Below are positions 13,101 to 24,013 of a DNA stretch of 64,000 bases, one piece after another. Source of the DNA: Apostichopus japonicus (lineage: Eukaryota; Echinodermata; Holothuroidea; Aspidochirotida; Stichopodidae). A program made the translations under genes and the position numbers. Each line of letters opens with the position of its first letter. Position 1 is the stretch's first letter. The notes beneath the pieces were generated by a model. It did not search any database. It had not been told where the DNA came from and was given only the letters and a program-made list of their open reading frames with translations. The DNA is taken from positions 8,098,501-8,162,500 of the forward strand of contig NC_092571.1 of NCBI RefSeq assembly GCF_037975245.1, in the 5' to 3' direction.

Positions 13101-14535
13101 TATGAATTCCTGTGTGTGTATGTGTCAGTGAATAAGTGTGGGGGGAAGGGGGGGCGGTAAAGCACTTAAGGCTCCACTTTCATTGACAGTGTACGTACAC
13201 AAACATCTTACCCCCTTCCCTGATTGCTTCTACATCTCTATGTCATCCCTTGCATCGATTATCACCTATTTCTATCCTGTTGTGTAATATTCGCATGGAA
13301 GAGAAAGTTTTACATGATGATGTAAATGTCAAGGTAAAAGTTTGCTTAAATTTAAACAAGAATTTGCTTTAAAGCCACAAATTTTCCTAACTTGTTTGCC
13401 AATATGTTGTTGGGTGTTACCTTTTAGTGTACTGTGCACAGCTACTTTCATTTCATCAGAATTCTTCTGCTTCCGACATGCATGGTAGGCTTCGTGACTG
13501 CATGGTTGCATGCATGCCTGACAAAGCCGACTAAAAAATAAAGTCACCAAATTAAACAGGAGATTGGATATGTCTGTCAGTGCAGTTGAATGGCTGAATG
13601 GGTTCATAGATGATATATACTATGGATAATATAAAACAAGCTAGCAACACTGGTATCATTTAAACTATAGGATTGTGTAACATAATTTGATAGTTCACAA
13701 TGTACATGTAGAAATTTCAACTACTAAGATAAACTCGACCAAAACAAGGTATATAAAATCTGCTGCATCAAAAAATGACTTTTATGCTAGGTTAATATAT
13801 ATGTTGCGATTATGTGGTTGATATATTTCCTGTGCCTTCAATTCCGGAAAACACCAAAGGAATCGTGTGAATTTGACAAAGTGGAATCATGATATAGATA
13901 TAGCATTGTTCATGTCTGTGGATGCAATTTATTTTTCTATTGATGACAATTTATTCAGTCTGCTTTTTTTATAGGACTGCAGCGTAAACTAATCCTTAAT
14001 CATATAAGAAATTTGAAAGTTTTACTTTAACTCAAGAAGGCATCATTGGGAATAATATTAAAGGCATTAAAGACTCCCCCAAAACCGCATGCGGCCATCT
14101 GAAAAAGTTAACTTTCTGTTGCTTGCAAGTGACGTTTTTCTTGTGTCGCTACAAAATGCAGACAGTAATGAAACGTGATACCTTGTTATCCTTTATCTGG
14201 ACAAAGATGTATCGTTTGTATACTGTGCTGTGGGTATTGACCGCAGCTGTATGTACTGACTGTTCACTAGTGTCTAATTACCGACGGTAGCAAGCTGTGT
14301 GTGTATTTTCTGGGATCGATGGTGGTGTTTAACACTTCTGTTACACCTCATTCGAAAACTAGGTCAAATTACCGGCATTAGACGTTTCTTTTGCGCGAGT
14401 CTTCACACCCTTTAAGTACATGTGTAAACAGGTCGCCACACCCTGAAGATTGTTGGATTCCAATTTTGCAATAAATGAGCCGATTGTGGATATATGTTCT
14501 CTTACCTTTTACTAGAAAACAATGATTATGTATTG

Positions 14536-15185
14536 CAAGGGCAGCGGAACCGGGGGGGGTACAGGGGGCACGTGCCCCCCACTTTTCCTCAGGTTAAAAA
14601 TGTGCCCTTTTTCTACATAAAAATTGAAGTGTCTCAAGTTAGCAAGAGGCCAGGGAACCAGAATGAACACTCGGGAAGGGCCGTTTCCGGCCATCTGAGG
14701 GCATTGTAAAACCAAAAATTTTCTTGTACGCTCCGCGCCAACCGATGGTGGCGCTCCGCTCAGAGAGTCGTGCCTTTACAACTTTGCAAATCCTGGCTAC
14801 GCCCCTGACTTTTAATGAATTTCTGTGGGTCAAACTCAGAGCTATTTCGAATGGAAAAAATTTGTTAAGATATTAACAAGAAATAAACTCTAATTCGGAA
14901 GATTCCTACTTTAGCAACTAGCATGATTTCACCTCATTCTGTCTTCAAAGAAAACTTGTTCCTTGTTTCCCAATTTGCACATTGGATATTGCAGTGCTAG
15001 TATGCATTTTTTCCTTGAGGGTGGGGGGGGGGGCGTTGATGGAGTGATGTGTATACGCAAATAAGATAATACAATATAGTTATAAAGGGTACTAAATATC
15101 AGGCTGCATCAGTCCAATCGAATTTCTGCAAAGTGCTCTTTGATGTCGGTGCCCCCCCAGATTAAAAGTGCTTACACCACCCTTG
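14536..15185. mobile_element. hAT-type element, 650 bp, family B long form
   Basis: The left end CAAGGGCAGCGGAACC and right end ACACCACCCTTG match the ends of the 282-bp element 29140-29421. A perfect 8-bp duplication ATGTATTG flanks it (14528-14535 and 15186-15193). About 370 bp between roughly 14760 and 15131 are absent from the short form, so one is a deletion derivative of the other or this copy carries an insertion. The apparent end CTACGCCCCTG at 14797-14808 is internal. No transposase is seen. Confidence 0.85.
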
Positions 15186-15395
15186 ATGTATTGTGAATCT
15201 TGTGTACGAGATATCAATAGTTGAGCCAGGATTGTTTTGGATTCTGTGTATTGCTATGTCTTCAATGGCTGTAGAGGTGTGCTATTTCCTTTCTATAACT
15301 TTCCATAGACCAAAGAAGTAGAGTGTGCCCTAAACAATACTTTTCTTTACCATGAAACCCCACTTTGATCAGAACACATATTATTTACTTCGTTC

Positions 15396-15834
15396 CCCAC
15401 TTACCTGTCTCCCCACAACCTATGCACCGCATTCTACCGTGTCTAGAATGCCCTGGTAATCTTTTAACACTGTACACCCTCACTGGCCCTAATGGCCTTC
15501 CTTCATTTTTCTACCCACAAAGTGTCTCAATGTGTTTTTCGGAGTTAGAAAAATTTTCGCGAAATTCGCTCGGATTACCTTGGATTTATACTCTAGAAGT
15601 TTCCTATCAGGACTTCTGCACTTCCAAGGATCTTTTCCAGCCTGATAAGTATCCTTTTCTTGTAGGGAAGGGTGTTTTTGGGGGCTGTTTTTAGTGTACA
15701 CTCTCGCCCATGCGTTCGTTTTTTCTTACGTAACGTTTTTAGGGTAACAGGTAGTAGCTCTGCGAGACTACTTCGTTCGTTGCCTATACCGCCTATGCCT
15801 ATGCCTATAGGTTGTGGGGAGACAGGTAAGTGGG
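15396..15834. mobile_element. R1 fold-back element with 28-bp perfect inverted repeats
   Basis: The 28-bp arms (15396-15423, containing CTTACCTGTCTCCCCACAAC, and its exact complement at 15807-15834) enclose the common R1 body with TCTACCGTGTCTAGAATGCC and TTTTAACACTGTACACCCTC. R1 recurs across the window in both orientations. No coding capacity; superfamily unknown. Confidence 0.7.
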
Positions 15835-17058
15835 TCACTCGTTAATATATAAACCAGTAAGTTTTATAATTTCTGCCTGTTTTAATATTTCGGGAACAAT
15901 TGGTGCTTTTATCTAGATTATTTTGTAAAGGATTTGAATATAGAGTTATGTGGGATTAAGTAACAGTTGGGGTCTTTCATCAACATTTTTGTTCGTCACT
16001 ATAAAGCAACACATTCTTTAACAACGGTCAACGGTTAGTACCCTTCTGGCCTGATGCCAGTCATTTAGTGTTAGCGATGACAGGGGTTACCATGATACAT
16101 TCAGCTCAATCAACTGTTTCAGACATATCTTTAATACTTGAAGGATTGTAGGGAGTCTAAGGAATTGTTCAGGAACTTGGTTTCAATAAAGCTGACCTCA
16201 GACAAGCCCACATTTGAGAATGGATGGCAGATCACGTCAATGAACGAAAAGCATTTTATGCAAGTTCGCAGTGATTGTTTACAACTTTATCCGTTTCTTT
16301 ATAGACAGTATTGCATTGTATACCTGTTGAGACTTGCTGCAGATCTGTGTTTATGTGGAAGTGAGATGATGGCAAGTACTTAGAAATCTCACGTCACATT
16401 ATGCACTGACTGTTCAAACTACAATCTTCATCACCCTCGTAGGGTCAGGACCCACAGCAGCCTCAAAAAGGGTCCGAGCATGTTTGCGACGGTATCTGAT
16501 TCTGAGTAAACTAACGCTCACACTATAACGTTGATCCGTTAATTGTGGTATCAGATACCCCCTTGTGTTAATTCTTATTTGTGAACAAGGCTTTAAAGTT
16601 GAAGATATATATTTATTTTTTTTTTTTTATTTTTTATAATACATTTTTTATCTTTTATCTATTTTTATTTATTTATACAATAAGGGCATATATATACATT
16701 TATACAATAAGGGCATATTAAGGGTTACAGATATTTCATGAACATATACCGTATATGAGCAAATGTAGTGGTAACTGTTTGGTCTAATAATTAAAAGGAA
16801 CTTTAATTTATGAGATCTCTTGTTCTAGCCACCGGCATCAAAGATTTTTAACTTTCCGGTCAGTTTTTCCCAGTTGTGCATCTTGTTATAAACAGAAAAT
16901 AGAAATAAACTTGATCTATAGTAAAATATTCAGGTTTGAATTTCCCTGACATATTTCTTTTAAATATTCCATATCATGCAAATAAGAATATGGGATACAC
17001 CAGGAGGTGATGGAACTAATGCACTGACCTACCCGGATATTTTTCTGTTAATTTACTG

Positions 17059-17218
17059 TATTTACTTCGTTCCCCACTTACCTGTCTCCCCACAACCTAT
17101 GCACCGCATTCTACCGTGTCTAGAATGCCCTGGTAATCTTTTAACACTGTACACCCTCACTGGCCCTAATGGCCTTCCTTCATTTTTCTACCCACAAGTG
17201 TCTCAATGTGTTTTTCGG
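17059..17218 (+). repeat. Truncated R1 copy flanked by a 22-bp direct repeat
   Basis: This 160-bp stretch is almost identical to 15382-15542 (one A deleted near 17196). It is bounded by a perfect 22-bp direct repeat beginning TTTTTCTGTTAATTTACTGT at 17040-17061 and 17219-17240. The right arm of the fold-back element is missing. Confidence 0.8.
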
Positions 17219-17707
17219 TTTTTCTGTTAATTTACTGTATACACTGCACATAAATAGGGATAGTGTGAGAAGTCAATTAAGATTAAAATTGACTAATCTC
17301 TCAGGGTGACAGACTCAGTTGTTAGCATGTTGACTTCATAGATAGATGCCACAATGTCAGATGTGAGTTAGCAAGGAAACGTTACATTGTTGGAGTGATG
17401 AGTTAATCATTAAATGTAAAAAAAAAAAAACAGTTTTAGTTTTTGAGTAAAAGTATGTAAAATTTTGGGTATTTGAGCATGTTCATCTAAGAAATGAGTA
17501 AAAAAGGATTCAACTAGCGTAACGTAAATTCTGCGAACTAATTAGGTCTACATTGGTAAACATCGCTGTTTTATGCATTTCTTGCCAGTTTGGCATCAAA
17601 TACAAAAGACATTTTCATTGCATTTGGTCCTGATTACAACAGTAATGTGAGATCTGAATCAATGAAAAACCAGGCATGAATCAAACGTTCCAGACAATTT
17701 GGTTGTT

Positions 17708-17866
17708 AGAATGAGAAGGGAGGTCATGGACCGGCAGGTCCCGTCATAGAGGGCGCACAGTGTTGAAAGGTTACCAGTACACTCTGGACATTGTAGAGTG
17801 CTGTGGTTGTGGGGAGGCAGGTAAGCTCATCACTCCTAAATGTCCAAACCAGTAAGTTTTGGTATT
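17708..17866 (-). repeat. R1 repeat, reverse copy
   Basis: AATGAGAAGGGAGGTCATGG, CATAGAGGGCGCACAGTG, GGTTGTGGGGAGGCAGGTAAG and a terminal AAACCAGTAAG. It is a full-length single-armed copy. Confidence 0.65.
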
Positions 17867-20228
17867 TTCATTGCACTTCTTCACATATTCTCATCAGCAC
17901 AGCTGTTCAAAACCTCCACTTGTTTCTGGAATTTTTTTTCATTCTTTATCCATTCGTATTTTGTTAAAAGAAAGAAAATTATTCGATATGCAGTTGGTCA
18001 TTGTTTCTGAAAGCTTATAATTAATCAGCCAAATATTTGTGATTGTATAGTTTTAGTTTAATAGCTCAGAAAGAAATAACTGACTTTAATTGTCATGGTA
18101 CCGAAGGACGATGCTCTTACAAAAGGTTTCAAAGGAAAGGTTTTATCAGCAAGGAATAACAATACAATCTGTACTATGACGAAGGCCACGATCTCTGTTC
18201 TACACCTCTGGAATTATTTTAGTGATTGTGTTTGAATGATCACTGTATCCGGCAAAACAGTGTGAAATAACTAAGTACTATCAAATAGAATATAAACACA
18301 TGCCAGACCCCCGCAGCTCCTATTAACAACTCTCTAGTCATTCCTAACTTTTTGTCACTGAAAAATTTAGGCTTAGAGACCACCTACACAACTATTTGCT
18401 TTGTTTAAAGTTATTTTAGACTTTAATTCTACAAAATCTTAAATTTCAGTAAAACTAGCACATGAACTTTTCTTTTCTATTATCATCATGTATATGTATA
18501 TATTTTAGTACTTTCTCATAAATCATAAACTTAAAAACATTATGTGGTTCTTTTGGTGTTCCGTATTAATATTTCTTGTTAGATTGGAAGTTAGAGCCAT
18601 TTTGCACCAAGCCATGTAGTATTTATAAACACCCACGCATATTTGCTAAAAATCGCTTCTTCGCTTATCAGGTTAATCGATCCCAACCTAATGGCTCTCA
18701 CTTTATTGTACCTAGACTGAACGGTAATTACCTTTTTAGTAGTAAAACAATGAAATCGGAGCATCGGTCAACTAAATGGGGGGGGGGATCAAACCAATCT
18801 AAGCTTAATTCTTGAGATGACGTGCGTTTGGAGTTTATATGATTTCACCTTGAAGGTCATCAGTATAGTACAGGGTCTGCACAATTTTGCGTGTTAAAAA
18901 GTTTTCCAAAGTACCAACGACCGGTATTATGACCACACTTTCTTCAAGTCTTTTCGCGTTTTACCCATATGCTAAATCCTATTCATAAAATATTTGAAAT
19001 TTGAAACTGATGATCAAAAGGACTCTTCAAATTATTCTCAGACTATAAAAGAGAGGGTTAATTAAACAATTAAATGTCTAAGAGTGGGAATAGGGGAGGG
19101 GGGAGGAATGCTCTGAGGATGGCAGTGAAATGCTGGTTGAAGGTCGAATGTGAGTGACCATTATTTGACTTCTAGCATATTTTGGGAGCAAATATACGAT
19201 GATCTTTAACACCTGATCTTAAAAGTGCGGAACATCATTAGTTACACAGTTAGTATAAAATAATATGTACTGTACATTCATTTGTGACACTTTTATTATG
19301 CAAATTTCACACTTAATTTGAATCTCCGTGTTCAACCCTGATGTCTTGATCCCCCGGATTAAAATCATCCAGTTTGATCTTCATCCAAATTATGTTTATA
19401 CTCCGGATTTGATTCGAAGCTCTGGACCGATCTGTGAGCATCTTTGTACCTAATGGGATCTAAAATGTAAACATGGGAATATTTCTTTAATACCATTATT
19501 GGCAGTATAAGACAAGATGAAAATAAAATCTATTGGCAGATGGAGATAGATGCATTGAGGGTACTAAGCACAAACAAGTTTGGACAAATCAATATGTTTC
19601 TGGAACAAAATGAGAAATGCCTTTAGATGTATAGTACTTTGTAGAGTGCTATAGTTGTTATTCCATGATAGGCATCTGCGTGGGGAGAGGGGGGAGGGGG
19701 AGGGGTGGGGTAGAGGGAGGAATGGAGGAGAAGATATAGTACCCTCTGTGGTTCTGTCACCTGGTACATATAGCTCTCCTTCAACCTTTTAAGTCCATGA
19801 CACAGCAGATTATGTCCCATATGTAGGTGCTAAAAATAGTTATTTGATGACACAAATGATAATTATTTGGTGCCTGTTATCTCTTGTATCTTCTCCTTTT
19901 AATAAGTTTATTTGTTCTTTTTCCAATTTATACTATTGTACTATTATATAGCTTTTGAGTGAGGTTTATTGTAGCATGACTCAATGCATATTTTCCCAGT
20001 CAATTACTTATATAGGTAGCCTTACCTAGATTTCAATCATACTGTCACTATAATGCAGGTACACTATATATATTTAGTTAGAGGCAACGCCTTTCTACCA
20101 TTCAGTTTAGTTTTGGTTAAAAAAATAAAATAAAGGTCGTTAGTATTGACCTCAAATATTGCAAGAAAGTGAAACAATCATCACTCATTTTCAACTTTCA
20201 TCAAATATTTTTTAAAAGTACTTTTCCT

Positions 20229-20890
20229 CATTGAGACATTTTGAAGTCTCAATGCATGTTTGCCAAATATTTACTTTGAATTTTCCAGCTTTCTCCCCCA
20301 AAAGCTCAGTTAAAATGACACCGTTCTATGTAATTTTCATATTAATAATCATTATTTTTATTGAGATATCTGTCGTACAACATTTTGAGCTGAATAAAAT
20401 TCGTCAGATTTTTAAAGTTTTAGATTCTACAAACTTTAATCAAAATATTCAAGCCCCACCCAACAGATCATGCGCCAATCAAATCTCTCTGTTTTGTTAA
20501 CGACCGTTAGGCCTGTGTGCTAGCCTGTGATTGGTCCATTCTCTTAAAGTATATATCTTTCTTTCGGTCTTACCGATGTAGCTTGCAAATTTTCAGATAT
20601 TTCCTCCGTGAAATTGGATAAAAAAAGTGGAGGATACGAGTATATATAGGTAACATTTGTATATAATGAACATGCTGATATGGGCGGTCACAGTGATTTT
20701 ACAGTAAATCATTCGCGAGGTAACAGAAAATAAATTTCTTTTTTTCGATTGCGACAGCTTTTCTCCATTAAACCCACCTGGTCAGAGTGTATTTAGAATA
20801 GAAATATTGAATCTGCTTTTGGAAGTTTGTTTTTCCAAAATTTATCAACAAACACACATTGAGACTTTAAGAGTGTAATGGGACACTCTT
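20229..20890. mobile_element. Possible short inverted-repeat element with terminal hairpins
   Basis: TTGAAGTCTCAATG (20241-20254) and CATTGAGACTTTAA (20857-20870) are inverted repeats with one mismatch. The left end also folds on itself (CATTGAGAC at 20229 with GTCTCAATG), and AAGAGTGT...ACACTCTT (20869-20890) forms a second hairpin at the right. No target duplication is visible, so mobility is uncertain. Confidence 0.4.
20475..20557 (+). promoter_or_regulatory. Possible promoter: CCAAT boxes and TATA-like motif
   Basis: CCAATC (20475), an inverted CCAAT (ATTGG, 20530-20534) and AGTATATATC (20548-20557) lie in promoter-like order 5.6 kb before the receptor start codon. These motifs are common in AT-rich DNA, and the block lies inside a possible mobile element. 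Confidence 0.2.
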
Positions 20891-21372
20891 TAATGTCTGC
20901 CAATAAGTTTGACATATCAATTCCTTCACCCCCCAAAACGACACTAAAAAGTACTGCAATATAAGCTCTTTGAAGGATTAAGTGTGACTCATCGCTCCCA
21001 AACGTGAGCGCTGTGGATCAACGCGGTCAGGAAGATTGGACTGATCCATTCTGTTGCGGTTTTTTTTTTTATTTCTGTGACGCAAACTATTGCATTCTCA
21101 ATGTATATTGGAATTTGGGTAGGTAAAACTACCAATTAATGTGCTTTTAAACTAATTTTGAGTTCTAAACGGTACAATAACAAAATTTAATATAATTACA
21201 CATAAACGATTAAGCAGTGCGTAGTTACAGTCCCCTATACTAGGCGCTACCACGCGGGCGTCTACAATAGCGTCTCTCGAGGTTGGGCAAGAAGGTCGAT
21301 ATTTTCTAACGAAGACTCTCATTTGTTACCCCTAGGTCCGATTGAAAACTTAAGCCAATCACAATAATTTTT

Positions 21373-24013
21373 GGTTCCTTGCTTTAGCAAAAGGAACCTA
21401 TGCAGTCAGGTTGGCGTGTGTGTGTATGTATGTGTGTATGTGTGTGTGTGTGTCTGTGACACTTGCTTGGGTACGCTCTATCTCAATAAGGGAATGTTGG
21501 ATTGAGGCCAAACTTGGACTATAGATCCGCCATATGGAGAAGGTGTGCCCTATTGTTTCTGGTGCCGACAAAGGTCACCAAAGGTCAGTTATGGTCCAAA
21601 AACCGAAAATATTAAAACTGCAATAACTCCCAGTGCCAATGTGCGACAAGATTGATATTTTGGGACAAGTTGTGAACTGGTTAGGGGAGCATTTTCAAAC
21701 TTAACGGTCATGTGATCCGAGGTCACCAAAGGTCAATTAATGATAAAAAACTAGTATTTTTGCGATAACTTGAGAACGAAATGTCCGTTAGGGTTGGGAG
21801 TTGCTTCAATGTTATCCAATTGTCGACCCGCATCTGGGTGACCCTTGACCTCAATTTGACCTCTGGTGACCTTTACATGTTTTTGGGGATTTTTACAGTT
21901 TTGATGCTATTTTCAGATGTCAAAGGTACCTTCTGATCATAAATGTCATCAGGTTGACCCTGTGTGACCTTTATGTGCAAAGTTATATGGGGTCAAAGTT
22001 TTTCGGTCAGAGTTAGGATGGTTGTACAGACTTGTCGTTTTGTTTTTTGGATCAGGAGATTAAACTACATCTGAAACCAAGGTCAAAAGGTCAAAGGTCA
22101 CATTAGAAAAAATGTGCTTATTTTGGGAGGAAACGAGCAAAAAAGAAAATGTTTGGTTTTGATGCTAGATTTGGATATCAAAGGTACCTTCCGATCAAAA
22201 ATGTCAATTGGTTGACACCCGTGTGACCTTCGTGTGCGAAGTTATACGAGGTCAAAGTTAATTTTCAGACATTTAATGCAACAACTCCCAGTTCCAAGGT
22301 GTGACATGGTTGATATTTTCGGACAAGTTGCAAATGGTATAGGGGAATATTTTCAAACTTAACGGTCATGTGATCCGAGGTCACCAAAGGTCAATTAATG
22401 TTAAAAAACTAGTATTTTGGGGGCAGCAAATGGGCAAAGAAAAAAATGTTTGAATTTGTATAGTTTGATGCTCTAATTTAGGTCTCATCAATCAAAAATG
22501 TCAATAAGTTGACCCAAGGTGACCTTTGTATGTTAAGTTATATGAGGTCAAAGTTAATTTTCAGACATTTAGTGTAATAACTCTCAGTACCAAGGTGTTA
22601 CCCAGTTGATATTTTGAGACAAGTTGCAAATGGTATAGGGGAATATTTGCAAACTTAACGGTCAGGTGATCCGAGGTCACCAAAGGTCAATTAATGATAA
22701 AAAACTAGTATTTTTGCGATAACTTGAAAACAATTTGTCTGTTAGGGTTGGGAGTTACTTCAATGTAATCCAATTGTCGACCCGCATCTGGGTGACCCTT
22801 GACCTCAATTTGACCTCTGGTGACCTTTTTGTGTTTTGTGGATTTTTACAGTTTCGATGCTATTTTCAGATGTTAAAAGTACCTTCTGATCATAAATGTC
22901 AATGGGTTGACCCCCGTGTGACCTTCGTGTGTGAAGTTATATGAGGTCAAAGTTAATTTTCAGACATTTAATGCAATAACTCCCAGTTCCAAGGTGTGAC
23001 AAGCTTGATATTTTTGGAGTAGTTGCAAATGGTATAGGGGAATATTTTCCAACATAACGGTCATGTGATACAAGGTCACCAAAGGTCAATTAATGTTAAA
23101 ACAAACTAGTATTTTTGCGATAACTTGAAAACAAATTGTCTGTTAGGGTTGGGAGTTGCTTCAATGTAATCCATTTGTCGACCCGCATCTGGGTGACCCC
23201 TTGACCTTAATTTGACCTCTGGTGACCTTTTCGTGTTTTGTGGATTTTTACAGTTTCGATGCTATTTTCAGATGTTAAAGGTACCTTCTGATCATAAATG
23301 TCAATGGGTTGACCCCCGTGTGACCTTCGTGTGCGAAGTTATATGAGGTCAAAGTTAATTTTCACACATTTAATGCAATAACTCCCAGTGACAAGGTTGA
23401 TTTTTTTGGACAAGTTGCAAATGGTATAGGGGAATATTTTCAAACTTAATGGTCATGTGATCCAACGTCACCAAAGGTCAGCTAATGTTAAAAAAGTAGT
23501 ATTTTGGGGGGAGAAAATGGGCAAAGAAAAAATGTTTGAATTTTTACAGTCATGCTCTATTTAGGTCTCACCGATCAAAAATGTCAAATGGTTGACCTCC
23601 GGGTGACCTTTGTGTGTGAAGTTATGTATACAAGTTCAAAGTTAATTTTTTGACATTTAATGCAATTAAATCTCAATGCCAAGGTGTGACATGGTTGATA
23701 TTTTGGGACAAGTTGTGAATGGGGTGGTGGAACATTTTGAAACTTAAAGGTCATGTCATCTGAGGTCACCAATGTTATCATATCTGTTGACACGCTTGTA
23801 GGTCTCTTATACTTCTTACATTTTTGACGCCATATTTAGATCTCAAAAGTGCCTTTTGATCAAAAATCTGATCACATTTTGTGATCACAAAAGTGTTGGC
23901 TATAGTGTTGGTTACTTTATGGGAACATGTAGGACCACAATTACTTGGACTATTTGAGCCCAATCTTGCTTGATAATATTATGTGTATTGTCATATACCC
24001 CAAGCAAGGAACC
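21373..24013. mobile_element. 2.6-kb inverted-repeat element made of GGTCA-rich modules
   Basis: The ends are GGTTCCTTGCTT (21373-21384) and AAGCAAGGAACC (24002-24013), a perfect 12-bp inverted repeat. The left end is also a hairpin (GGTTCCTT...AAGGAACC, 21373-21398). A GT microsatellite (21415-21457) follows, then two module types recur. One contains GGGTTGGGAGTTGCTTCAAT and CGACCCGCATCTGGGTGACC (near 21790, 22740, 23145). The other contains AATAACTCCCAGT and TTGCAAATGGTATAGGGGAA (near 21625, 22290, 22600, 22990, 23390, 23660). No coding sequence is convincing. I cannot assign a superfamily. Confidence 0.7.
21572..23480 (+). repeat. Recurring DR4-type hexamer pairs AGGTCA-CCAA-AGGTCA
   Basis: Five perfect copies of AGGTCA-CCAA-AGGTCA occur at 21572-21587, 21720-21735, 22378-22393, 22674-22689 and 23073-23088, with a degenerate copy at 23465-23480. 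AGGTCA is the canonical nuclear-receptor half-site, and a direct repeat with 4-bp spacing is the DR4 geometry bound by TR/LXR-type RXR heterodimers. Many single GGTCA/TGACC copies surround them. Binding is inference; repetition may simply reflect the module structure. Confidence 0.6.

Larger units (their letters stand above)
8492..14535. other. No gene recognised
   Basis: Contains a 28-bp tandem duplication at 8996-9051 (ATATCATTTTTTAARTTGGC), a T-rich stretch at 9778-9825 and poly-G tracts at about 10757-10768 and 12778-12791. A GC-rich patch with CCCGGGCCCAGGCCCC lies at 12984-13010. I see no coding signal. Confidence 0.5.
15835..21372. other. No coding sequence recognised
   Basis: Apart from R1 copies and the possible element at 20229-20890, it contains a T-rich stretch at 16610-16680, a 24-bp tandem duplication near 16670-16720 (ATTTATACAATAAGGGCATA) and A12 at 17420. 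Any 5' non-coding exon of the receptor gene could lie here but is not identifiable. Confidence 0.5.

Noticed and set aside
14797-14808. GGCTACGCCCCTG taken at first as the right end of the 14.5-kb element
   Set aside because: The matching terminus and the perfect 8-bp duplication are at 15185-15193 instead.
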